A stretch of DNA of 64,000 bases from Lepidurus packardi. Taxonomy: Eukaryota > Arthropoda > Branchiopoda > Notostraca > Triopsidae. Shown here one piece after another: positions 23,713-35,837 of this stretch. The stretch spans positions 6,453,001-6,517,000 of the forward strand of contig JAKZAN010000006.1 of the NCBI GenBank assembly GCA_023053545.1. Reading direction: 5' to 3'. The notes beneath the pieces are model-generated. The model was not told the origin of the DNA and searched no databases. It was given only the letters and a program-made list of their open reading frames with translations. The position numbers and the translations under genes were made by a program. The first letter of the stretch is position 1, and the number at the start of each line of letters is the position of its first letter.

Positions 23713-26700
23713 ATGGCAAATTTGGAAAAGATCCACGTGAGTGGGGAAAACCATGTCATGTTGCTCGAACCGAGGCCTTTTAAGCCTTTTAAATCTTCCG
23801 AGGAGTATCTCTACGCCATGAAAGAAGATTTGGGCGAATGGCTGCAGATGTTGTACCCCGAATTGGAAATCAATGTGGATAATTTTATGGACAAGCTCGA
23901 AGATGGAGTCGCTTTATGCCGGGTAAGATCTTTGGAACACAGTTTCCCTTCCCCAATTTCCTATTGTTATGCGCACAAGGGTAGCTTTTGTGTTTATCTG
24001 CGGGGTTTTAGGTTTAGCTTAGACGAGTAGCCATTGTTTGTTTTGCATTCCTGGAAGTCGCTGCCGAGTCTTACGTGAAGTTGGAAGTTATAACATGCCC
24101 AGCAGCTTCCGCTGGAAGAGGTTGTTGTCTTAACCTGAATTTGTGGTTAGGCATACGCTTCCTCTCATTACATCCACATAGACGTGAACTAGGGAGAAAT
24201 GTAGACAGAAACGCCTAATGCCCCTGAAAGGCGAGAATGTTTTTTCCCCTTCAACTGGCATCTAATGGTTAACACAGCTGCTGGGAAAACTAAGCTCTCC
24301 AAACTTCCCTATAGCTCGTTTAATGAACCTAAACTGGTAACCAGTTACCCATTATAAACGAAAAAAACTAGTGTAAACATCTTAAATCGTTTTAGCTTTC
24401 AAATGGAAAGGAACCGAAACTGTCGAAAAGGCCAAGAAGATATATGCTTAGCATATATCTTAATAATGCCGTAGCCGACCACATGTTAAATTGGTTGTGA
24501 ATGGTTGGGTGTCTTGTCGAAGATGAAGAGGAACTAGCAGCCCATGAGATAGTGTCAGGCTACAACATTTACTCGGAGCGATTGCCTATTGCAGTCCACC
24601 GAACACTTCCGTAAACCCAAAGCCCATTAAGGTCTAGTGGGTTCCGTTTGCGGCGGTTTGCCATAAAGCAATGTTTCAAACTCGGCTTTTCTTCCTGAGC
24701 GGCCTACCAATTTGAGGCCAAAATATGCAAAGCGCTATGATGATTAACTCAACAAGCAGATCCACCCTCACTCTATCCCCTTTCGCTATGAAACCTTTCC
24801 GTGGCATGGAAAAACCAAAGATCCCAAAGCTTCTTCATGCACGAGGAATTAAGTGGATTGATCAAATTGTATTCCATCTCTTTTAAATTGTTCATCTCTT
24901 TTATCCGGTCCCCACTTGCTCCGATTGAGCCTTATGGGGAACCCTCACTGTGGAGGATTTAATGCAGTGACAATATAAATCTGTAAGTTTGGGCTTTGCG
25001 CCTCAGTTGTTTTCCAAGGAAAGAGAAATGGAGAACTAAGATCGACAATTGACGCCGATTTTGACTTAGTCTCATAGACCTTATGACCCGTATTTAATCA
25101 CTGTCAAGGAAACGACCTCGGCCTCCTATTAAGGACCTAATTCCGTACGTAACGTTTCCTTTCTCCGCCGTCGTTTGGACGGTGTCCTGGGAACCTTGGC
25201 CTTTTAGCAACACACTGCAGCATGCGTGCATGTATGGTATGGCGTTACGTACCAAGACAGGTTCCTAGGAAGGCCGATTTCGAGACAGGACGGAATTACT
25301 AAGTCGTGGAGCCTATAGCACGCACACCGGAATCGATATGGAGATGAAATAGTTTTGATGAGAGACCAAACAGGTCATGGGACTATAGGATAGGGGTAAA
25401 CAGCCGGTTTACGTGTTGTGCGCTGGACTTAGGACTGAACTCGACGCTAATGATTCTTCTATCTTACTTTATCTAGCATGCCAACAACGTGCGCCAGACA
25501 GCAGCGGCCTATGAAATGGAACAACAAGCCAAGAGACGGAAATTTTCGACGCATATGGAGATTCCCTCGCGTGATGTCACGTTCCGTACAGACGTTAGGG
25601 TAAGCGTAATTTTCTTCACCTATAGATAAGATCCGGGTTAAGGATTGAGAGCCAAAGATCGGATTTAAAAAAGAAATAAAAAATTAACATGCAAGGTCAG
25701 CGATAAGAAAAGAAGTTATATTGAGATGGGTATTAGAGCCGAGAACTTTTATCACCGCATGGCGACTAATGTAGTGGGTTTGAGGATCCACATCCATTGT
25801 ATGTTAATAGTGAGGCTGTGAGATGGGTTTAGGCTTGTCGAGCAGGAAGTAATGGGTCGAAACTTGGGGGTTTTGTCTATAGTGGGCGCAATATGGCAGC
25901 GTTAGGTTGCTGTAAAGAAGATATTGCATGTAATATCCACGATAAGGGCCAAACACTCAACACACTTGATGATTAGTCTAGACAAAGAACAAAAGCCTCT
26001 TAAAAACGTCATACGGGAAGTGTGTGAGTGAAAGTTGTGAAGACAACCTAGTCATAGATTCATATTTGTTTTGTATTCCACAGGCAGGGTCGTTTTTTGC
26101 ACGCGACAACGTCCATAACTTTATTCAATGGTGTAAGCAGCTGGGCATCTATCAGTGTTTACTCTTCGAGACAGACGACTTGGTTATGCGGAAAAACGAA
26201 AAGAGTTTCATTCTCTGCCTCCTGGAAGTGGCTCGCCGGGGCGCCAAGTTCGGCATGCTGGCCCCCTTGTTGGTTCAATTTGAAGTCGAAATCGATCGCG
26301 AATTAGCCCGCGACCAAGCACGCGAACAGAACAACGACGATACCTTGGACGAAAAGACCGATGACGTTGATGAAGACGCGAGGTTGGGGCCCTTTGGTCC
26401 GTTTCCCCAAGTGGTCACGAACGATCTGCGATCGCTGGATGAGATGGTAAGTTATTATCTCAACATCCTTGTCCAATATTCTCAGTTCTCTAACCTAACA
26501 AGCTCTGCAGGGAGAAAGCTAGCAATTAGGGTCCACCGAGACTAAACGGAGGTTCATTGTTGCATGATCGTCCTTAAAATTCCGATAGGCACTGCATTTA
26601 TGACCTGCCAAGCTGCCATGTTCTCCATATGTGATTGAACGGCTACTTTAGCCCTGCACTGGCTTTTTTGTCTTCGGAGACCTTTAACCTATAATTGCTG

Positions 26701-29700
26701 TTCAAAGATAAGGAACCATTTCTAGCTATTGAGTTTGGTTTGTCTTATTACTGTATATCTAAATTATCCCTGTCTAAATCATCACAAGCTTGGAAATAGG
26801 CTAAACTGTCAGACTCTCCACGACTTCGTGGCAGGATATGGCTTCATGGATTTGAAGTCCAATTTAATATTGATGGACGATAGAGGCCCAATGGGGTTTT
26901 GATGGGTTATCGGAATAGAAATGAAAACCGCATGCGTTTGCTCCCTTTTTGGCCATTCCGCATTATGTTAGTGTGTCAAACGGAAATAAGCAAGTGTTCA
27001 TGGACGCTTGAATTGTCGTGTGGTTGCCTGCAAAGGAAATTTTTCATGATCCCTTACAGTTCTCACGTAGCGTGCTCAATCCCACGTGGAACGATATTGA
27101 AACTTTTTCATTCTTACGAGACACACGTTAGGCTGGCATACATATGGTCAGTTGAGGGAAAAGGGAAAATATAAGAGTGGAAAGAAGTAGACCATTGTAT
27201 TTTTATATATGTTTATTCTTCTGCGGCTGCGTAGCGAAATTCATGTGATCAGGACAAATACTAAGCCTACTTTTTCTTTTAACGAGTACGACGCATTGTC
27301 ATGTGCCAGAAGAGGAGCTTGGACGTTCCAATCCATTCCAATCAAGAATTATGGAATTGCCTGGTCCACCTTGACATCTTCTTGGAATGAAGCCAGCATG
27401 CACACATGCAATAAACGTTGTGTGGCTATGACCAAAACGTAATGAGTAGCCCATAGAGCGCTGTAGTTAGGTGTAATTTGCTTTTTATCAAGGATCTAGC
27501 GAGGGTCCTTGATAGCTTTCCTCGAATTGCGTCTATAAAAAGCGTTAGTGGTCCTTTTTCTGTCCAGGAAAAAAGGCCGGGAACAAATCAACCTGTTCAG
27601 ATTCCGTATCAACATCTATCCAGATAACGTTGGGGGAAAAAAGTAGGTGTTAAAATTGGGTTTAACCGGTCCGAGTTTGGATTTATCGAACGTTTACAAC
27701 ATAAGCTTGCTTACATGTGTTATAAAAATGTGAAAACAATGGCGTAAAGCACGCCAATGACACGAAAACGTCGCACATGTTGATGCCGTTGACGGTAATT
27801 AGCACTTCCCTCGACGGCGCCGACCAGCTCTTCGCTGTCGTGACGAAGTGCTGACCTTATGCTAAGATTGTGGGCCAAGGTTCGTCAGATCTAACTGGCG
27901 TTATAGTACTTTTCTTTGTATGCTTTTAACCGTGCAAGTCTTTTGAAGGAAGGTTTTTCTGCTATACCTTTCTCAATATGGAACGAAGAATGAGGATATA
28001 ATGTATTCTAAATGCAACCGAAAAATTCTACCCTTGACCGAGAGCTATACAGGATCTTATGTTCCTGAACTATCGCACTATGATAAAAAATAAATTACAA
28101 AAACCTGAAAAAAAGTTACCAAAATTAGTCCGGTGAATATGGTGATGGGAAGAAAATCTCATAATGTCATCAGATTCTTACCTTGGATCATGACTCGTCA
28201 CTTTTTTATTTTTTTATTCTTTTTGGAGGGCGTGAAAGTGCGCTTATTTTAATACGGTTTTTACAATAGTAACGAACGTTTCCACATCAAGCTAGTTACA
28301 TCCACCTCCGCCCTTCCGATTTCCTGCATAAAACTCGAGAAACTCTCATGTAGATGTGTTAATTTGCTGGAAAGAGAGATAAACGGTTTTTGGGAAGTTT
28401 GGGAGAGAAATCGATGGTTTAATGCTGCAGGAAGCGGACTACCGAGACGATAGCGTTGAACGGGATTCAGCATCTCCCCTTTTTGCACCGCATTCTTCCT
28501 TTGAAGCCAAAAGTGTTGTAGAGTCTGAGGAAAAGTTGTCCGTGATTCGATGATATTTCGAAGGAAATGGTCGTTTCTGTCTTCAAACTTACTTTAGGTG
28601 TAGGACGCCTGGGACGGTTTTTGTAAACTTTTGGCCTTTTTTTGACAGACAAAAGAGGCAACTGTGGTGTACCAGTCCAATTTATTGCTTTTCAAGGAAG
28701 TTGGTACTGCTCCCCCAGCCTATAGACTTAAGAAAAAAAAACCGGCTGTCAAGTCCCAAATTTGTTCGATGGTTTTTAATGACCAAAAACTCACCTTTCG
28801 AGTTCCTGGCAAGGGTAACAAAATTGTTGGGGAGTAAAGTGCTTCTCGAGTCCTTTTCAGGACACCGAGAGGCGCTATCATCCCAACAGACGTAAAAACG
28901 ACCACGTCCGCTACTTTTTTTTTCTTAACAAGCGTAATTCCTAACCTCGCTAACCTTGCCTAAGCAAGGTGCCGGATCCAGTTATGGGTACCATCGTTTT
29001 CAAGGTGAAGTAACGTTGCGGGCACTTTTTACTCTCTTCCTACGGCCAAGGTTGCCTTCCATGTATGGTAATATCTAATATGGTAGTAGAGTTAGGATGG
29101 GACGCTGCCAACTTTTACCTGTCTGTTGCTTTCAGCTGTTAGACATTTTTAATATTTCCATAAGGGATGCAAAAGAAATTGGGATAAAAAAATAGAAACG
29201 TGTGTGTCATCCAAAAAGGGAAAGGCACATTCTCGAACTGAATTGCCAACATGTGATGCGATACTGTCATACGAATGATTAAATGAAAGTGTCACGTTAA
29301 CCACGTAGGTAAAACAAGAATCAGTATGTCCCTCTTTAGTTTTAGATTAGGATTTCTGGGAACAACTGCACGAACTGTTTGCGTGACTTTTGACACATGG
29401 GCCGGGGGTTTGAAAACGACTTGTTCTATTCTGGGTTAACCCAAATGATTTGGTTTTGGAACTACTTTCTTATTGTTTAAAAGAACTAGACATTTGAGTT
29501 TCTTTCAGAAGGCTTTTCTTAAAAAATGCTTTTCAACGCTTTCATACAATGCAGGGATTTGGTCGTGGAAATGAAGAATGATTAGGTGCTAACATTTGTC
29601 TTTTGACTCCTATCCGTAGTCGCGTTTTGGAGTGCTCCACCCTTGGGTGAGGTGTTGCTAAAGTTCGCTTTTAAATTTCTCGCTAGTTGGAAATAGAAAT

Positions 29701-32700
29701 GCAAGGACAACCTGTTCTTTCCGTTTCATCGTGATCTCGTTTTTAAGCGCTTGTTCAACTGCGGAATAACTATTGTGACCAGCGGTAGTCTTTGTCTTTT
29801 CTGGTTCATGCAGTTGATCATAGCAAGTTTAGTTGACCATACCAAGTCTTGGATAAAAAAAATCTTAAAAAACTAAAATAAAAAGAAGATTGATGAATCG
29901 AGAGGGGCCAGGAGAAATTGAGTAGAGCTTTTCGTAAGACTTATACAAATCGTCTGACATTCTTACCGTGATCGACCGATGTACGTTTTCTATATCGTGA
30001 GTAACTGAAAAAAGTCTATTTGAAAATATATAAGTTTTAAGTCCAAGGATGTGAGCTGTAATCTGTCTAATGGATACGAACGTATTATTTTCCCGGTAAC
30101 AATGCGCAAAGTTCTTCCAAGCGTGTAGTATGGGAAGAAAGTGTATACAAAAAAGAACGTTTATTTGTTATTGTCGCAAGTTATGCAACCCTCTATTGGC
30201 ATACTTAATAATTTTTCTCCTCCTTTATTAGGTTCGTGACTTGGTGTCCAGATGTTCCTGCCCCACACAGTTTCCCATGGTACGGGTTTCTGAAGGGAAA
30301 TACCGCATTGGAGATACCAAATTACTCATCTTTGTTCGGGTAATTTTCCCCTAATGTTTTGCGACTTCTAGTCTCACGCTCCTTTTACTGGATGAATTCA
30401 ATACCTAGCTCAACTACTGCTTCTTTAACTTCCCGACTGTAATTTCAAAGGTCCGATCGTCTTTGCATTTCTGGTATTATTGAAGAAAAAACGATCTCAC
30501 GCCCCTTTCATGACGTCGTCAATGGATTGCGTATATACTCCAGTTCATCGGCTTTTGTGTACACATGAGAAAAAAAAGAGCTGCACGCAAGGCCGTGTGA
30601 ATTTCCTTACAATCGAATCCCACTGTCCACATTCTTTTAAGTCCACATAATCCAGCTGTAGAAAGCGCGGTCCATTCTTGCATATGCTGTACCTTTCGTC
30701 GCTAATTATTTTTCTTTAAAAAAAATCGTTACAGATTTTACGAAAGCACGTCATGGTGCGCGTGGGAGGAGGGTGGGACACTCTACAGCATTTCCTGGGC
30801 AAACATGACCCTTGTAGGTGTAAAGAAGGTAGATTCCAGCGTCTGATATCTCTGATTTTTTTTTACCTAAATGAAAGCGGCTGTGTTTGTTTACTTGGGC
30901 AGTGAAAGGTTTCAAGTCTTTTGATAATAACTTATGAAAAGCCAATGGCTTAAGGTAAAGAAAAAAACACAATCTCGTAATGAAAAGCCATTGGCTTAAA
31001 GTTAAAAAAATATCTGATCAGCCTGTTGACGTTACGAGACCTGATGTAAAACGGATCTGGTGTAAACTGATACGGCAAGGGCGTTTGCCTCATATCACGT
31101 AGCCTTGGTTAAAGGATTTAAGTTGGACTTTCAGTGACCCGTAATTCAAGTACTACGTAGACTTTGGGAATCTTCACCTTTGCCATAAAACTTTTCCCTT
31201 TTTCTTGTCTTGTTTTACTACTACCTCCTCTTCATTATACAGTTTAAAGTCTCGTTATAGCTTGCAATTTCGTAAATAAGCTAGGTAATCAGACGTCTTC
31301 TTTTCTTGCTCTGCAATTTGCATACGCAAGATGGGAGGTCTTGCTCCCACGTATCGTGTCGTATACCGAACATCTAGGCTTCACTTTTAAAGGCAACACC
31401 TATCATTTCTTCCTTTACCTGGTTTGGTGTTAGCACCATTCTCATACGTTTTTTTAATGCTACCTCTGGTGTTCGCCTGCACACAGCTTCCTGCCCTTTT
31501 CATATTTATATACCTTTTGGGGTGGTTTCATTCCCTACGCCGGGACAGGATTAAAAGGAAATTTTGTCGACTTCTTAACTGTTACCTTGAACTCTTTCTT
31601 GCCCAAGATGTTAGAAATATTGTTAATTTGTTGTTGGAAATCATAACTTATCCTGTCACTTTTTTATTATTTATATTTTTTTTCCATAGGGCATCGTGTG
31701 GCCGTGAATTCCAAAGTGAACATCAAACAGCAAGGAGCATCGCCTGCTATGCAAGTGACCTATGAAAGGTAACAAAAATAAATACAATACAATAATTAAA
31801 ATAATAAAATAAATACAAGAAAAATAAATAGAATAAAAGAAATAAAAGATATGAAGAAGATAACGCTTCTTGAGGAAAGGGAAAAAGGCTTAAGTAGCTA
31901 ATAAGATTAAATTAATTTCTCAGAACTGTTTTTATATTTGCGACGTGTATATGCGTCGTGTGGCCTTCTGAGTTAGTGCGTAAGGAAAGGTTCAGATGCG
32001 TTTTGCATAGGAATGAGTCTAGGCAAAGTTCACTAACTCTTTCTTTTGGGATTCTTCACAGGCAACCGCAACAAGCATCGCTCTCGCCCAATGTTTCACG
32101 ACGATCATCCGGCGCCAGTCAGACGTCAGTGGCATCTCGCAAGAACTCGAGTGCTGGCCTGCTAAATACAGACAATTCCCTCCTGACTCCCAGTCCTTCC
32201 AAGATCCGCGGCACTCGACAACGCAGCGAATCGCCATCAATGGCGATAAGTTCCCTGCGTCAGCGTAGCCAGTCGCCTTCGAATGCCATCAATTCACCGT
32301 TTACGCGTACCAATTCCGGACGCTACACCCAGCCCAGCCGTTACGCTTGGAACAACAGTCAAAATAACTTTGATTCCTTGGAATCTTACGACAGTGGCAT
32401 TCCGCCGAGTCCTTGTCCGGCCCGTAAAGACCCCAAAGACAATTCGGGTGACAGCAGCTCGGAAATATCCGACGAAGGATGTCGTTATAGCACCACTCAG
32501 TTCCACGAGGCTAACAAGACTTCATCCAAGGTGTCGGAAACGAGCTTGTTTTTGGATAGACCCGATTCTTCCATGACTCACGCGTCTTCGAGTTCCGGAG
32601 TGGAAGATGAACCCACGTCGCCTGTTGGAGACGTGCCAAAGGAAAAGAAATCCCGTATCCCATTCTTGGAGAGCTTAAAACACCTAAAAAAGGATGCGTT

Positions 32701-33574
32701 ACAGAAAGAAATGAGCTTCGCTGGCCACAGCACCCCGGCAAGTGAGAAAAAGATGCCAAGAAGTCAGTCAGCAAGCAACGGACTGGGAGGACGATTCTCT
32801 CGAGATTCTTTAGGTCGTCATTCCCTGCGAGTGATGCCTAAAACGGAAACAGCTGTCCCAGCCGGCAGTCCAGCGCACATGAGTTTAGCGCAGCGAGGAC
32901 GAACGAAATCCAACTTAACATCAACGGGCAAGAATATTTGGAACGGCCGAAGTGCCCGCGAACGTCCTGTGTTGACACAGCAAACTTATATTCCACCTTC
33001 GCCAGTTCGCCAGTCCAGGCCGCCGAAAACTTCGGCGTATACCAGCTTGAATCACAGCAGAACAGCCTCTGCTTCACCTCAAAGCCAGCGACGTCGATTT
33101 CCCTTAACCCAGTCACGATCAACCAACAATTTCACACCAGGCAATACAACTTCGATACACCATTCACTCCCGACATCCCCGCAAGGTTACGGAGCTTTTA
33201 ATTGGGGTAACAGTCACATGGTTACTGGAGAAGTGCAGCACGTGTCGCCATTACTGCAAGAGATGTTGACGAATGTTGAAGTTGACAACGATGTCTCCAT
33301 TTTAAAACGCATGGAAGAGATTGTGAACCAGTACCGAACACGCGTGGAAAACAACTTGGCTTTTGAAGGCAAAAGCTTGCAGCAAGAACTCGAGAATCAG
33401 ATGCAACAAGATGCGGAAACCACCCCTATTCGGAAGCCTTTACAGCGGCGTAATTCCCTGGGAACTGACCGGGTGTTCTCACCCAGTCCGCGGAAGGACG
33501 TACAACAAGAACGAGTCATGCCTTCCAAAATCCCCATGCCGACCTTTTACAAGCAAAAAGAAACGTACCTTTGA
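23713..33574 (+). CDS. pigs: GAS2-like actin-microtubule linker (pickled-eggs type)
   Basis: Seven coding exons: 23713-23922, 25477-25599, 26084-26446, 30232-30339, 30735-30828, 31690-31768 and 32062-33574 (829 residues). Family members bind actin through a calponin-homology domain and microtubules through a GAR domain. The CH domain spans exons 1-3 ([43 protein letters not shown]). The GAR domain spans exons 4-5 ([39 protein letters not shown]). The tail is a long, disordered, Ser/Arg-rich region with two SxIP motifs, SRIP at 523-526 and SKIP at 814-817, the type bound by EB1 at microtubule plus ends. Orthology to Drosophila pickled eggs is inferred from domain order. Introns of 1.5 kb and 3.8 kb are large for this window. 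Confidence 0.9.
26447..30231 (+). other. Large intron 3 of the GAS2-like gene
   Basis: A 3.8 kb intron flanked by GTAAGT at 26447 and a TTAG acceptor at 30230-30231. Short frames inside it match nothing known. It is the longest intron in the window, and I saw no transposon ends or hairpins in it. Confidence 0.6.
30933..31011. repeat. Two-copy repeat with near-palindromic core
   Basis: Within intron 5 of the GAS2-like gene, 30933-30970 and 30979-31011 share about 30 bases (atgaaaagcca-tggctta plus an A-rich tail). The cores aagccaatggctt and aagccattggctt are reverse complements of each other. Confidence 0.6.
31771..31858. repeat. AT-rich low-complexity tract
   Basis: An A-rich stretch of ATAAA, AATA and ATACAA units just downstream of exon 6 in intron 6 of the GAS2-like gene. 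No unit is long enough to call a clean microsatellite. Confidence 0.6.
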
Positions 33575-35620
33575 ATTTTGTGTGTTGATTTTTGTCTGAA
33601 TTCTTGTTTTTTATTTTGTTTTAAATCGTTCGCCCTACTCTGCAAATTTGTGCCTATCGCCATAATTTTTTAAGAAAAGTGTAAAGGGACAGCCCTTGCA
33701 ATCGATTGTGGTTTCCGTTGGCAGATGTGGCATGTGCACTAATTTATGTTCATTTAGTTCATTATGCTACTTCGTAAAAAGTTTGTATTGCCTAGCCTTA
33801 AAATTTCCATGTTACTAATACCCTCCTTCGAAAAAACATTTCGGGGTTTAAGTTATGAAAAGATAATTATCGTTTGGACAATCAACATTCCAGGTTGGGG
33901 GCGAAATGTGCAATTATTAGTAGTAGTTCCAAGACAGGTGCTCAAGAAAACGAATAATTGAACCTGCAATTCGCTTTAAAGCAAAGATGATGTGTAGTAA
34001 AAGTTATTTAGCCACGAAATGGTTAGGAAAATTATTGAAAGGAATAGTGCGAGACGGTTGTAGTAAGCCCATGTATAAAGTTAACATCCCCCCCCCCCCC
34101 CAAGTGAGATACTTATAAACATGATTTGCCATGCAACTCGACTTTCGTCCTTTTACTACTCATTTTCTCACTGTCAAGGGTATAGCGCTTACCAAACTTG
34201 TAACTCTTAGGAAAGCATTAGCTTTCGCTGGTTATTCAATATCTAGAAAGGCAAAACGAATCGGAGAAATTCCAAACTGGCGCCACACGGGATCGTCTCT
34301 GATTGGTGTACTGCACAAAACAGACTGTAGCAGAACGCCAACTACCGTTTTGTTTGAGCAGCTTACTCGTGTTTTTGACTCACAGGAACGTGGAAGTGAG
34401 GAAGTGTTCGCATACTTTTATTCTAGTTTAGTAAGTAATAATGTTTTTCGCGCTTTGTTCTGACATTTTAGCATGCAAGATAACATTCTTCTTTTCTTAT
34501 CAATCTGCCCTTGATAATTCCATAGCTTTTAAACGTCATTTCAACTTTATACGTTTGTTTTTGAATTGTAGTTTGTTCTGAAGAAAGCTACTTTTACCAC
34601 TTATTCTTGGCATTCTCGAAGAATAAGTGGTAAAGTAGCAATCTTACCTTCTTTCAGAACTAGAAAGTATACCTAGAATTAAAGCTAGCCAAAAATTAGC
34701 GGTCAGTCATTTACACGCTCCAGACTTTTTAAAACTAGGAAAAGCCTTGTTCTATTTCATGTAATTAGTTCTACCCCTCTCCGTACACTTATTTCTTCTT
34801 AAAACGCTAAGAATGTATTTACAGTGACCGTAGTTTCCTTAAAAATAGCCTACACAGCCAGTTAGACTGGTTTGTAAAAAGTCCCAACAATGTAGGAAAG
34901 CCTATGTAAGAAACATATCGACTGTTATGCGTCCTCATGGCGTGTTTTCGATAAACTTTAGAAGCGAAAAGGCGTAGGGGAAAACTTGGCTAAGTCAACA
35001 GTCATCCAAGTTCTCCCTGCCCCCTTTCATACTGCAGGTTTTGCCAATGTTGCTGCCTACATTTGTGTGCGCGGCCCTATAAACTGGAGACACGGGTTGC
35101 CGTTCTCCAATGTTGCAGCTTACAGCTTTCCTTCCAAGTTTTCGTTTTCTGCTCTATCCACAGCTCAAACTAAGAGGCTCAGGCCCTGTGTGGCAAGTTG
35201 CTCTATAGGGGACCAAGTTTTTAGTTTAGAAAAACGAGGTTCAGACCTGACTAGCCTATCGTTGAGACCAAGACTTTTTCTGAAAACGCAAGAAGCGAAG
35301 TAGACAGCTCAACAACGACTCCTAAATTCTGTGACGGGTCTTTGGGCTGCCGCGCCCAGTTTACTTTCATACATCTATCTGTTCCCTTTCAAATTTAGTA
35401 AAGGTGCTGTTGTTGATTTGCCTTTCAGAAGCTAGTAGAATCAAGTTTAACAGGCATATGACACATCTTCTTTCCATCGGGCTTATGGAAGTGTTAGACG
35501 CTGCATGATAAGCTGAGGTCAAACGTTTAGTATTTCCAGTTTCGGGTCTTTTCGCTTCCAAAACAAGAAAACGCTAAAGGCAGACAGGCAAATCCTGTTA
35601 ATTTACTATCTGGCCTGATC
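33575..35620. other. Intergenic region between the GAS2-like gene and Piwi
   Basis: About 2 kb without a supported gene. It contains a 14-base poly-C run at 34088-34101 and a long hairpin at 34575-34660. Open frames of 105-113 codons here have no recognisable domain and no splice context. Confidence 0.5.
34575..34660. other. 86-nt imperfect hairpin, pre-miRNA-like
   Basis: The arm 34587-34608 (22 nt) pairs with 34619-34639 (21 nt) over 21 bp with a single bulged T, closing a 10-nt loop at 34609-34618. A second stem continues outside it, gttctgaa at 34575 pairing with ttcagaac ending at 34660, separated by an asymmetric internal loop. Length, arm size and loop fit an animal precursor microRNA, but a relic foldback transposon would look similar. 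I do not recognise the arm as a known microRNA. Strand is undecided. Confidence 0.5.
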
Positions 35621-35807
35621 CGACCTAGGGAATTGTGGGACTTTTCCTTGACCTTCATGGAATGTCATCGGTATTACCTGAGATGGTACACCATACTGAC
35701 CCATAATTCGTTTTGACCCGAACTAGGGAATTGTATGAACTTTCGTTGACCTTCCTTCGAAGTTCGTGGCTGTATAGCCTGAAATGGTAGTATACCGATA
35801 CTAACCC
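35621..35807. repeat. Diverged tandem duplication upstream of Piwi
   Basis: Copy 1 (35621-35702) and copy 2 (35719-35807) share a common order of motifs: ctagggaattgt, ga/ct-tt-c-ttgacctt, and cctga(g/a)atggta...accgata or ccata followed by ctgaccc/ctaaccc. The period is about 99 bp. It lies immediately upstream of the Piwi start, ending about 30 bp before the ATG. Confidence 0.65.
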
Positions 35808-35837
35808 TTCTTTCGTTGTACAAATAGACAGCTAAAA

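Noticed and set aside
31424-31765. 113-codon hydrophobic frame
   Set aside because: It lies in intron 5 and overlaps exon 6 of the GAS2-like gene in another phase; the T-rich intron makes spurious Leu/Phe-rich frames.
34088-34101. 14-base poly-C run as a structural element
   Set aside because: A single homopolymer run with no G-rich partner nearby; most likely a simple-repeat slip.
34986-35303. 105-codon plus-strand frame upstream of Piwi
   Set aside because: No domain, no homologous look and no splice signals; it is in a low-constraint interval.
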